Source: Asterochloris sp. CNOR1 (taxonomy: Eukaryota > Chlorophyta > Trebouxiophyceae > Trebouxiales > Trebouxiaceae). From it: DNA of 64,000 nucleotides. Below, in pieces: positions 54,413 through 64,000 of this stretch (position 1 is its first letter; every line of letters starts with the position of its first letter). The stretch spans positions 868,001 through 932,000 of the forward strand of contig OZ017759.1 of assembly GCA_963969365.1 (NCBI GenBank), read 5' to 3'. A model generated the notes under the pieces. It did no database searches, was not told the DNA's origin, and was given only the letters and a program-made list of their open reading frames with translations. The position numbers and the translations under genes were made by a program.

Positions 54413-57400
54413 CTACTTGTCTGCATACTGCACCAACAGCATGGCAGAGGGCGTCAGGCCCAGCTCTGTAAGCGTCTGCTGCAGGCAGCTGCTGTCGTAC
54501 ACCTTTCGCGGATGGGTGGAGGCCAGGCTGTAGTTCAGGCTGGTCAGCGCGTCCAGGGAGTCCACGAAATCATGCACGGCCTGTAGACAGAACACAGAGC
54601 TTTTGGCATCTGCTGGCTTCTGAGATGCTCAGGCCCTAGATCACGATGCGAGGGGTGATTCTCAAGTCATGCAAACTGTGTCAGGCGATCCACTTCCAGC
54701 AGTCTTCACCTGCAGTGACTGGCAGTGCAGCTGGTCAAGCCCCAAGACACACTCTGTGCAGGCAGCTCAGCCTAGAGTGTTGGTGGGCTGCTGCACAAAC
54801 AGCCCCAGCAGTGACCAGGAGGGTGACCACGTTGTGGCACTGAGTTTGAAAGGGTGGTCCCTCCTACAGCCCCACCTGCAGCTGGTTGGCAGCACGGAAT
54901 CGCCGCTGTGCACTGCTCCCGTCAGGCAACCGGACCCGAATGCTGGCCACCTGGGGACCTGCAGGCACCAACACAGATGCTGCTGGAGCAGCTGCTGACT
55001 TTGTCACTGCAATACAGGCTGCTGCCACTTGCAGGAGGCTGCACAGCAAGCCAGATGCCAGGCTGCATGCGGGCAGGCATCAGGCTGGGCAGCAGGCACA
55101 GTGAGGGCAGGTGCAGCATCAGCGTTTCACAATCAGAACCAGCGTAGCTGAGATGGCACGGCAGCGAGGTGAAGAGCTGACCTGCCGCCGGCTCAGCAGT
55201 CAGGGTTGCCTTCTTGCTGGCTCTGTGCTGATGCAGGTTCATGGCAGCCTGCTCCTCCCTGTGCTTGGCAGCGTCCTCCTCAGCCCTGCACACCCACAGA
55301 AGCTTCTCTGAGCCTGCCAGAAAAGCTTTACATCCTGCCTGAAGAACCTGCAGCAGGGCTGCCTGCTCATCCCTATGCCTGGCAGCGTCCTCCTCAGCCC
55401 TGCACACCATACTGCCATTACATCTGGCCCGCCGAGAACCGGTAAGCCTGTCAGTGTGTGAACCCTGCACACATCAGAAGCTCTCTTGCAATCATACAGA
55501 AAACCTTTGACATGCCAGCCAAACATTTTTCAGCAGGGCAGCCTGCGCCTTCTACTTCTGGGCCGCATCTCTTGTTCTTGTGGCAGAACATTTTGATTTT
55601 ATGGCACTGCCATAAAACCCATGACCTGCACCCTTGCTGCTAGGCAGCCTTCTCCTCAGCCCTGCACGCCGAAGACATGCTGATGTGGGGTGCCAGCACA
55701 GCATTGCTGCCAATGAAGCCATGAGCGCGGCGTGTTGCTCAGCAGCATCCTGTTCAGCCACACAAACCCCCTGAAGCAAATGCGCTTGGGTGTGCCAGAA
55801 AATGCTTTTCATAAGGCAACAAGCCCGAAGGGCACTAGCATCTGACAGGGTCTCTCTGCAAGTGCCCAGCCTGCTGGGTCAGCCGCTGCCAGGAGGCTCT
55901 GCCTCAGGAGCCGCTCATCTTGAGCTCCAACAGCAACAATACATGACAAAGGCAGGGGGCTGATTTTGTCTTGGCTGCGCTTGGCTGCACAGAGCAGCTC
56001 AGCCCTCAGACGCATCAAGTTGACCACTCACTGGTGCCTAGCTGCAGCTGGCGCCTCAGACAGCTCACTGCTTCTGCACCTCGCCACGCAGGGGCTGTGA
56101 CCCCCCGTTTCTCACGCAGCTCACTCTTCTGGCTGCAGCACCCTCCTCAACCTCCCACAGCACCTCAGCTCCCCCAGTGTGGCTCTGGTGCACAATACTG
56201 AGGCAGGTAGCGTGTACCCAGACAGAGGACTTGACAGACTCACTGTTGCTTTGCTGCAGCTGCGTCCTCAGCCTCCCGCGCCTCTTGAGCTGCCTGCTCC
56301 TTGGCAGCTCGCTGCCTCTCACGCTCCTGATCAGCTGCCAGCCCAGCCTCGTACTCTGCATCCTGCTCCTCCCTCAGGCGCCGGTTGAAGTCCTGCAGGC
56401 CGCACTGACACTGGTCAGACATCCAACCCTGTCCCGTCAGCATCCTGATGCTCTGTCAGGCTTTGTGAGTGGTCCTGCAAGCCAAAATGGCCCCAGCAGC
56501 ACCATGTGAGTGGGCCGGCCTGGTGCTCTGCATCCTGCTCCCCCCTTACACTCCGGTGAGACTCTTGCAGTCCTAACATCTCCAGCGGCACCATGTCAAA
56601 TGGCCAGCCTGATGCTCTGCATCCTGGCCCTTGCCCTGAAAGCTTCTATCCAGTTTTGGCAGGGCAGGACGATCATCTTGATGAGGTACATGTTCATGTA
56701 GAAGGGCATGCTAGAAATGTTGGCCCCTCGCCCCTTCGGGCTGCGATCAATGTCCTGCAGGGCAGACATGGCACTTGAATTGGGCTCAGTTGCAATGGGA
56801 ACCTATCTTGCCCTCCGGCAGCATCAGAAGCCCGCAGGGCAGGGCAAGCTGATCTCCTTGATGGCATGGCGCGAGCGCTAAGCTCTGTCTCCTGCTCCTC
56901 TTAAGAGCGGCGGCAAGTCTGGCTGGAGGGCTCTGCCCATTGCAAAGATGTGTTGTGTTCTGCCAGCACAGCAGCTGGCACAAGGTAAGAGCATGTGTTG
57001 TGTGCATCCTGTGCAGACAGCCAGGGCTTGAGCTGAGCACCTGAGCCAATCAGCCTGTTATTTGCATGCGGAACCACCAAGCCTGCCCTTCTGCACAGTA
57101 GACACAGCCACACAAGGCCATGGAAACGGTAATGAAGCTCACCCGCTCATTACGCTCTGTTCGCTCTGCCACAAACTCTGCACCATGATCCTCAACTGCT
57201 TTGCGCAGAGTCTGCATGGCAGAGGGACGTATGTTTGCATGTCGCGCCCCGCCTGCTGTAAACCACAACCGTGGACGGGAGGAGACTTCAAACTCAGCAA
57301 TGTGACAGGAGTGTGGGCCTGCTGTAGCAAGGGTGGCTTAGCTGCTGGCTAGCTTGATCTTGAAGTACAGTAGGTCACCATCACAGCACTACAGTGCTGC

Positions 57401-60400
57401 ATGTTGCAGCGCACAGAATGGCTTGGCAGGCCTGGGGTGAGGCAGGTGAGCTCAACGAGCAGCTGCTGCACCGGCCCTGTTGCGCTTGCAATCAACTTGC
57501 ATGTCACTGATGGCTGCTGCAATTGTGCTGCAGGTGCAGGCACACAGGCGTTGCATGAGGCTGACCTGCAACAGCTGCTGAGGCCCTGTGGCTCCCTGCA
57601 CAGATGCCACCAGCCTCGTGCGGGTTCCCGAGAATGCGAGCAGCCCCACATATGGGTAGGTTGTGACTTGCAGGCTGCTGCTGAGCTGCACAGCAGAGCA
57701 CATGTGTGGGTGCTTGAGCTATTGAGTGGCGTGCTGTGCATGGCACAGCGGAAGGGACAGTCATGACGTGAAAGGTTTGATCTGATCTGGGCTGAGTCTT
57801 GGGGCAGCCTGGGTGCTTATGTGCTGACCCTGCAGAAGGCACCAGGCATGCACAACCACTTCTCAGCTGCGCGACAGAGCCAGTATGTCTCAAGGTGCTG
57901 TTGTATGCTTCTGTGAAGTGCCACACTTCTGCCGCAGACTCCGTCCGCTGGGCTGGGAGATGGTGTCAGCCTGCACATGCCATGAGCCCATGATAGCTGC
58001 AAAGCAATGCAGATGTGCAAGCCCTGTCTGAGGACCACTGCTATTTTGTTGTAGGCTCACCCTCCAGGCATTGCTACTGGAGACATCGCCACCCCACGCG
58101 AGACACTCCTCGTTCAGGTAGCCAACCACTTCTGGGTCGCACAGCGTCCCCTGACAGAACTGTCGCGTGTCCTACATGGCAGATGGGCCCAGCTTTGTGT
58201 TACCACAATTCCTGTCCTGCACAGCAGTGGAGGCATGGAGCATGCGGGCAGCAGCAGCTCAGATGACACCGCCCTGGGTCCCTGGTGTGGCAGGACGGCG
58301 GGAAACCATCTGACCCCCAAGCAGCAGAGGGCGACTACACTGGCATGCACACTCAGTGCTGCTGGGAGCCCAGAAAACTCTGCCTGTTGCACCAGAGTGT
58401 GCCAGTGCATGGTGGTTGCAAGGTCGCAGCGGTAAATGTGGCAGGAACTTGGTACTCCCGCAGCATGCAGCATCTTGCACAGGGTGGTCTGTGCTCAATG
58501 ACAGGCCAGTGTCATACAGCCCGGGTGGGTGCCCAGAAACACCAGAAAGCTCCACATACCAGCTCTGCTGCAGCCGACATGGGGCAACATGCTGCAACAC
58601 CTGGTGCTGTGGGGAGTGCAGGTAGACGAGCAGAAATTTGAACTCTGCGTGGGCCTGCTGCGTGGCCTCCTGCCACCCGCACTCCAGCCACCGGGGCTGC
58701 ACTGCGCCATATGTTTCCCGGAAGCGATTGTTGAAGGAGGCAGCTGCCAGCTGTGCGTCCAGCTCCTGCCCACCCTGGCGCACTGCCTGCACAGCGCCTG
58801 CAGCCAGAGGAGTTGCATACTTTGTCGCCGGGGTGGCATGACTCTACAGTGGTTGCTGAGGGCGGCTGCTGGCTGGGCGTCAAGCTCCTGCTCACCTTAG
58901 CATGCTGCCTGCGTGGTGCCTGCAGCGGGACCGCAACTTGCCAATGAGTTATTGCGACAGCATGGATGATGCAGGAGGCAGCTGCTGGCTGGGCCCCTGC
59001 TTCACTGCTGTCCAGGACCTGCTACCAAGCAAGGCCTGCAGGCTGGACATGCCCACCACCAGCCTCAACACATGTTCGCGCTTCACAGCAACCAGTGTTG
59101 TGGCTAGCTGACAGGCCACCAGCTCATTCTGTCACTACTGGCAAACGCTGCTCCTGCCAGCAGATGGACCAGCGAGGTCAGACGGTACGGCAGTGCGCCC
59201 CACCTGCAAACATGTGGTAGATGGGCCCCGGCAGCAAGCGCTGGCCCAGCAGACTGACCAAGGAGGCCCCCAGGTTGAAGACGCCCGCCACCAGGCGCAG
59301 CCCCAGGCGCACAACGTCCAGGGGCAAGTTGACCACAAAGGCCAGGATGCCCTGTTGCTGAGCGGCACGGGCAGGGGGCCCTGCTTCTGCATGCTGGCGC
59401 CTCGGGCCGGCACTGCCTGCAGCGCAAACATGGGGGCTTGACGGGGGTGTGCAGGGACCAACAGCCAAGGGGGACGCTTGCAGCAGCACGAGCACCAGCC
59501 AGGATGTCCTGACGCATGGATGCTCTGGCAAGTCCACCAGCAGCTGCCCTGTTCTGCTCCGCCTGCAGTGCACCACAGGCAGAGCCTTGCATGGGCCTTC
59601 CAGGGGTCCTAGCCACAGCACGGCATGAGCAGCGCCCTGCTGCTGGGGGGCTCACGCAGTGGGGCCAGCTCCTGCATGCTGGCGGCTGGGGCCTGCACTG
59701 CCTGCAGCGCAGACAGAGCTGCTGTCATTGAGGGAGCGGGTTTTTTCAGCTCAATCGAGGATGCTGCTCCTGTAGCAGCATGAGCCTTAGCTGCCCTGCC
59801 GTTGCAGGCCGCGGCACTGGGCCCTGCTCCTGCGTGAAAAAGGCCCTAGAGGCAGGAGCTCTGGTGCCCTGAACAGCAGAGATGCCTGATAGCATATCAT
59901 GGGGTTGGCAGCTGCATCTGGCGCTACTTGCAGGGCACCACATGTTATTGCTCACGGCTCAGGGTTGAGTGAAGCGTTGGTGTTGCACACAAGCCCGGCT
60001 GGTAAGAGCCTAGAAAGCCATGACTGATTGTCACGCCATTCAAACTACATTGTGCAAAGTATCGTTGCTGGCAGGCCAGAGAATGTGCATGTCTGGCATG
60101 CTGGCAGTATGTAAAATGTTTGTGGGCACAAGAGGAGTGCACAGCACAGGCTCATTAAGTCATGCTGGAAGGGGCAGCATGACAGCAGGCATGCACTGCT
60201 TATGATCAACGCCTAGGTGCTGACCTGGGAGCGGTGCCAGCGGCCTTGGTGGTGTAGCTGCCACACGCGTGGGGGCGAACCGAGTGGGTGGGGATGCAGC
60301 AAGCTGCGACTCCTCTGCAGTACAGCTTGTGACCGTCAGAAGCAGATTGCTCTGCGACGTGTTGCACGCAGCGCCGCACAGCAGTGTGTGACACATGGAG

Positions 60401-60622
60401 ACAGAGCATGCCAGAGAAACCAAGCATTTGGAAACACTGCTTGTACGAAAACAATGCTGCCTTGACAGGGCCTGCCTCACCGTAGTACATGGCAATGGCC
60501 CTATGCATGTCACCCATTGATGCTTCCAGCATGAACTGGGCCTGCTGTGCTGTACACTGGGTCATCTCCATCATGCCAGCCACAGCCTCCTGGCTGACCT
60601 GCGCCTGCTGCGAATGGGACAT
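54413..60622 (-). CDS. UBA-UAS-UBX protein, FAF2/PUX10-like p97 (CDC48) adaptor
   Basis: Twelve exons in phase: 60622-60481, 60314-60225, 59829-59656, 59386-59204, 58797-58601, 58171-58061, 57685-57566, 57211-57143, 56392-56244, 55285-55182, 55006-54876 and 54580-54413; 545 aa. It has a UBA-like domain at 10-47 (MEMTQCTAQQAQFMLEAS), an Ala/Pro linker, a hydrophobic hairpin around 148-187 (FVVNLPLDVVRLGLRL, LGASLVSLLG), a UAS thioredoxin-like domain at about 205-355 (FKFLLVYLHSPQH, DTRQFCQGTL, YPYVGLLAF), a coiled coil at about 360-440, and a C-terminal UBX domain (VRLPDGSSAQRRF, PRKVY). The hairpin anchors such proteins in the ER and in lipid droplets, where they recruit CDC48/p97. The start ATG was chosen at 60622 because the frame further up lacks an ATG. 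Confidence 0.88.
55351..56640 (-). repeat. ghost-exon array of UBX exons 9 and 10
   Basis: True exon 10 edge (plus strand): GCTTGGCAGCGTCCTCCTCA with GCCCTGCACACCC. Copies at 55351-55408 (GCCTGGCAGCGTCCTCCTCA, nearly intact), 55631-55670, 55715-55766, about 55861-55930 and about 55975-56010. Upstream of exon 9, GCTCTGCATCCTGCTCCCCC (56524) and GCTCTGCATCCTGGCCCTTG (56613) repeat the exon's own ACTCTGCATCCTGCTCCTCC. Confidence 0.8.
58855..59010 (-). repeat. two ghosts of UBX exon 5
   Basis: On the minus strand the true exon has GGTGGGCAGGAGCTGGACGC with CAGCTGGCAGCTGCCTCC. A copy at about 58857-58902 reads GGTGAGCAGGAGCTTGACGC with CAGCCAGCAGCCGCC. A second, shorter one at about 58977-59005 keeps CCAGCCAGCAGCTGCCTCC. 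Confidence 0.75.
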
Positions 60623-60859
60623 GCTGGCAAATTCTGCCAATTCACAGACAGGGTAGGTAGGTCAAGCGGAAGAGCGTGTCCGATTGAGCACAGCATGGGC
60701 TTCAGCCTGTAGGCATAGGATTCGGCTGCCAGCTCCTTCAAAAGATCGATGTCCTGGTCAGGGAGCATTTTCACTAGACTGGGGGTGAGCGTCCTGGACG
60801 CTGTCAATCACAATTAGGCTAGTTTCGTTCTGCTGTCAGCCCTGCATGGCAGTCATCGC
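60623..60859. promoter_or_regulatory. compact divergent promoter, UBX protein / DHODH
   Basis: A 237-bp gap between the two starts. On the minus strand an open stretch upstream of the UBX ATG (KMLPDQDIDLLKELAAES) could be an extra 5' exon of the UBX gene, which would shorten the gap. Confidence 0.4.
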
Positions 60860-63800
60860 ATGGGCTTTGCACGAAATCAAATTCTTGAAAGGAGTCAAAC
60901 CAGCAAGCCCTTTGCTCTGCAGAGACGTGTGCTCATTGGCAGTGCAGCAGCAACAGCCGGCGTGGTGGCAGCCTACCGCAATGACTTGACACAGCTGCAA
61001 TTTGACTTCTTTAGTGCTCTGGGACCTTTCCTGCGGCTGTTGGATGCAGAGACATCCCATAATGTGGCGATCTGGACAGCCAAGCAAGGCATCACCCCTC
61101 AGGTGCTTCCCAAGCTTCAGCCTGCTGACATTGCCACCTGCTGCGGTGCTTTGACGCTCTACAATGGCCGGCCTGTGGGCAATTTGCGCTGTGTTGGGAC
61201 TCACCACCATGGTATCGCAGCCACTGTTGGAGACTGTATGCTCTGGGATCCCCAGGAGGAGGGGTGTGCCTGCTAAGGGACTCCCCAAGCAGGGCTGCAC
61301 CTGTGAGGGGGGCCTGAGCGCCTCTGGCCTGCTGCTGGGGCACTCGCATCCACCGACACAGGCTTCTGGAGACTCAGGCAGACAAGCACTGCCCCCTGTG
61401 TTCTGCCGACATTGGTTTCTTGTGAAGCCAGGGAGGCAGGAGCTGCCTGTGGCAGCCATGCCCTTCACACTGTGGGGTTTCTCCCTGCAGGAGACACGTC
61501 CAGACCCACCCTGCCTCGCGGTCACCCTCTGGGGGCAGACCTTCTCAAACCCAGTAGGTGAGCTGCTGCACTGCATCCACCAAGCTGCACTGACATGTCA
61601 GCTCCCCTGCTGAGGGCAGAGGCACCACACAACAGCCTGCCCTTTAGCATTGCCAAAAGGAAGCACCCTGCTGACCTCACCAGCCGCTGTAACAGCGGAG
61701 GGTGTCTTACATGCAAAGCTGCATTCACAACACGGCAACAAGAACACTTGCCCAGAAGGACACCTCCCTTCATGCTGCAGGCCTGGCAGCTGGCTTTGAT
61801 AAGGATGGCGAGGCCCCAAAGGGGCTCCTGGGGCTTGGCTTCGGCTTCATGGAAGTAGGTCAGCTACACCTGCACCAGCAGCAAGCACCAGCAGCAGAGA
61901 ATGTAATGCAGAAGGCTGTGTCCGGTCTTTTCGCATTGTGCTGCATGGCGCCTGTCATGCTCTCTGAAGCAGTGCTGGTGGCCGCCCATTTGGGGGGTTC
62001 TGGGGTCAGTCTTGTATTGTGCACACAGCAGAGCAGGGCTTGGTCAGCTGTAGGCAAGGTTTGCAGAGGCTGGCGGTCTAGAGCCACCCTCTGCAATAGC
62101 AGCTGCTGTGGTATCCAGAGTCAGTTCTCTCAAGGTTTGCATTCAAGCTGCTTCAAGCCAGAGTGCACTTCTGCTGCTGCATCTCAGCACTCATTGTCTA
62201 CGTAGGCGCTGTTCATGTTGGTGCAGGTTCTGTCACACCCCTGCCACAGCCAGGCAACCCAAAGCCCCGCAGCTTCAGACTCCCTGAGCTAGGGTGAGCC
62301 TGCATGCAGCATGTCAATTTGCAAAGCACAGGAGCACCAGCTCCTCAGAGTGCTGTTCAAAATGGCAGCTTTATGCAGGTGTTTCACCTGCTCAGGGTCT
62401 CCCAGGCCATGACCAACATTGCATTGCTGACCTGCCCCTCACATCTAACCGGCCTGGCACTGTGTCACGTTGAGCTGACAGTGCGCTGCTCAGGGTGATC
62501 ACATGGAGAATGATGTCGTGATCCCAGTACGGAAAGCCTTTGCATGCCAACACGGGAGGCACAGGAGCCTCGCAGCCGGACCCAAGCACCTGCTGCCTGT
62601 GCGCCACCAGCAGACTTACAATGTTTGCATGCTGCCTGCAGGGGTCTCATCAACCGCTACGGCTTCAACAGCCAGGGGGTGGACGCTGTGCAGAGGAATC
62701 TGCAGGACTTCCGCGAGCAGCAGGCAGCTGAGCTGCTGCGGCTGCAGCGGCAGCACCAGGAGGCAAAGCAGCAGGCAGACTCTGGTGCTGAGCTCCAGGT
62801 GAGCACCAGGTCTGGCTGCATGTCTGCAGGATGCTTAGCGACAGCAGGAGGCGCGAAATCTAGGCAGGTGCAACCAATCAGGCTGTCGTCCAGACTCAAG
62901 GCTGCAGTGCCCCTGGATCTGCTTTGCCAGGAGGCGCAGCATCAGACAGGGCTCTGCTGACGCTGAGCACCAGGTGAATGCAGCTGTGCTGAAGTTTAGG
63001 TGCAGTAGAGCATGCGCAGCGCCGTGAAGCCCAGCACAATTCAGGTCCCTCAGATGCTAAAGCTCAGCCCCATCTGATGTTCTGCACTGCATCAATTGTG
63101 CAACAATCTGTATTGCAGCACCAGCAGACATGGTCCAGGCTAGCTCTGGTGAAGCTGGCACAGCCCACAGCACATGTTCAGGGTTGGAATTCTGCCGTCA
63201 GGAACCCTCAAGGCAGCACTACAAGGGTCAAAGTCAGAAGCACTCACAAGCACTTGTGTGTCATTGAGCCTGCAGGCGCTGCACTAACAGAGGCCCAGGA
63301 GGTGGCCCTGCCACGGGGTGACCACAGCTGTCTGACCTGCCCGGCATGCTTGCAGGTGCTGTGCCTGCAGTGGCGCAGAGATTGCCCGGCTGCGCCAGCA
63401 CTCCTGTCAGAACCTTTACCCACACGTCTGCAGGTGCTCAGGCCCGATGGCCAGGCCATGGACTGACACCTGACAGGGACACACCTGACAGCAGATCCTT
63501 TAGCTGTGTCTTATAGACCTGTACGCGCCACATTCACAGCACTCCAGGCCTTTATGGTGTGAATCTGGGGAGACCACTTCAGCAGAGCTGGCATCCCTGC
63601 CAACAATGGCTGCAGGCCGCTGCATAAAGTCTGGCCAGCAACCTGGCTGTGCCATTGAGTTGAGCCCAAAGTTGATGGGCATTGATCCCCTGCGTGCTTG
63701 CAGGTGCCCCACCCCCAGTGGCCCAAAGGCCTCTTGGCTGTGAACCTGGGGAAGAACAAGGAAAGCGAGGATGCTGCAGCAGACTACGCCATGGGTGTCA

Positions 63801-64000
63801 GGAAGCTTGGGCATTATGCAGACATACTGGTGGTCAACATCTCATCACCCAACACCCCGGGTGAGGTCAACAGCAGGTCACTCAGCATCATTGTGCCTTT
63901 GTGCCAGTGTGCAGACATGCTGGAGACCAACCATGCGCTCCCACACCTCAGGTCAGGCCCGATCAAAGCTGCTGTGCCTCATGTTCCTGCAAGCCTTGCC
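60860..64000 (+). CDS. dihydroorotate dehydrogenase (quinone), mitochondrial class 2, 5' part
   Basis: Six exons in phase: 60860-61102, 61491-61557, 61781-61858, 62227-62293, 62642-62798 and 63704-63860, about 256 residues; the rest lies beyond the window. The basic N terminus and the helix [20 protein letters not shown] are the mitochondrial signal and inner-membrane anchor. FMN-barrel blocks follow: [63 protein letters not shown] and [13 protein letters not shown]. The enzyme oxidises dihydroorotate to orotate, passing electrons to ubiquinone, in pyrimidine synthesis. About 30 extra Gln/Glu-rich residues sit between the RYGFN block and VNLGKN ([20 protein letters not shown]). Confidence 0.9.
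62925..62976 (+). repeat. ghost of the DHODH exon 5 donor edge
   Basis: CCAGGAGGCGCAGCATCAGA with GCTGAGCACCAGGTGA repeats CCAGGAGGCAAAGCAGCAGG with GCTGAGCTCCAGGTGA (62756-62801). It is about 170 bp into the downstream intron and its GTGA donor is intact. Confidence 0.75.
63430..63457 (+). repeat. ghost of the DHODH exon 6 acceptor edge
   Basis: TGCAGGTGCTCAGGCCCGAT with GGCCAGGCC repeats TGCAGGTGCCCCACCCCCAG with TGGCCCAAAGGCC at 63699. The acceptor is intact. Confidence 0.6.

Noticed and set aside
55351-55412. Second copy of UBX exon 10 as a real alternative exon
   Set aside because: The acceptor and codons are good, but its only nearby donor (CAG|GTTCTT) leaves phase 0 while the next exon needs phase 2, so inclusion would break the frame. 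Treated as a recent ghost.
60836-61576. 246-codon minus-strand open frame opposite DHODH
   Set aside because: Antisense to the mitochondrial targeting exon and exon 2 of DHODH. No known domain.
1-64000. Transposon, retroelement or viral insertion
   Set aside because: No reverse transcriptase, transposase, integrase, long terminal repeats or terminal inverted repeats were recognised on either strand.

Overview
The window looks like nuclear DNA of a green alga, most likely a trebouxiophyte (Coccomyxa/Trebouxia/Chlorella-like). It is GC-rich, genes sit about every 4 kb on both strands, and they carry many short spliceosomal introns. Donors are mostly GTGAG/GTAAG and acceptors almost always (C/T)GCAG. 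The gene content is plant-like: a CHI-fold fatty-acid-binding protein, a PB1-Raf-like kinase, a PUX10-type UBX protein, an NDT-type carrier and class 2 DHODH. No prokaryotic operon, rRNA, tRNA or CRISPR was recognised. I built the gene models by hand by joining exons whose phases match and whose translations follow known families. They are predictions without transcript support.

Layout, left to right. The 3' end of a choline-transporter-like gene (+) faces a CHI-like/FAP gene (-). Next come a small multi-pass membrane protein (-), an EF-hand protein (+) and a membrane-anchored TPR protein (+). A RWD-RING (RNF25-like) E3 ligase (-) is divergent from the first of two tandem 2-oxoglutarate/Fe(II) oxygenases (+,+). 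An uncharacterised 4-exon gene (-) is divergent from an 18-exon PB1-Raf-like kinase (+). An NAD/folate/pyrimidine-type mitochondrial carrier (-) is divergent from an ankyrin-repeat protein (+), followed by the SMC5/6 subunit NSE3/MAGE (+). Then come a type I membrane protein with a Ser/Pro-rich ectodomain (-), an unassigned 1.4 kb, a UBA-UAS-UBX protein (FAF2/PUX10-like, -) and, divergently, dihydroorotate dehydrogenase (+), which runs off the right edge.

The genes do not form one pathway. Two fit a common theme of ubiquitin/p97 quality control (RNF25-like E3 and the UBX protein), and several are organellar (plastid FAP, mitochondrial carrier, mitochondrial DHODH).

The most unusual signal is not a gene. 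In most of the multi-exon genes the introns hold decayed copies of the neighbouring exon's edge, typically 35-75 nt, same strand, often including the TGCAG acceptor or the GTGAG donor and the first or last exon codons. Some introns hold small arrays of these 'ghost exons' (about 7 copies in the RNF25-like gene, at least 5 in the UBX gene, 4 in the type I membrane gene). One ghost is present at the matching place in both tandem oxygenase genes, so it predates that duplication. This suggests continuing local duplication at splice-site edges as a source of intron sequence and of candidate new splice sites.
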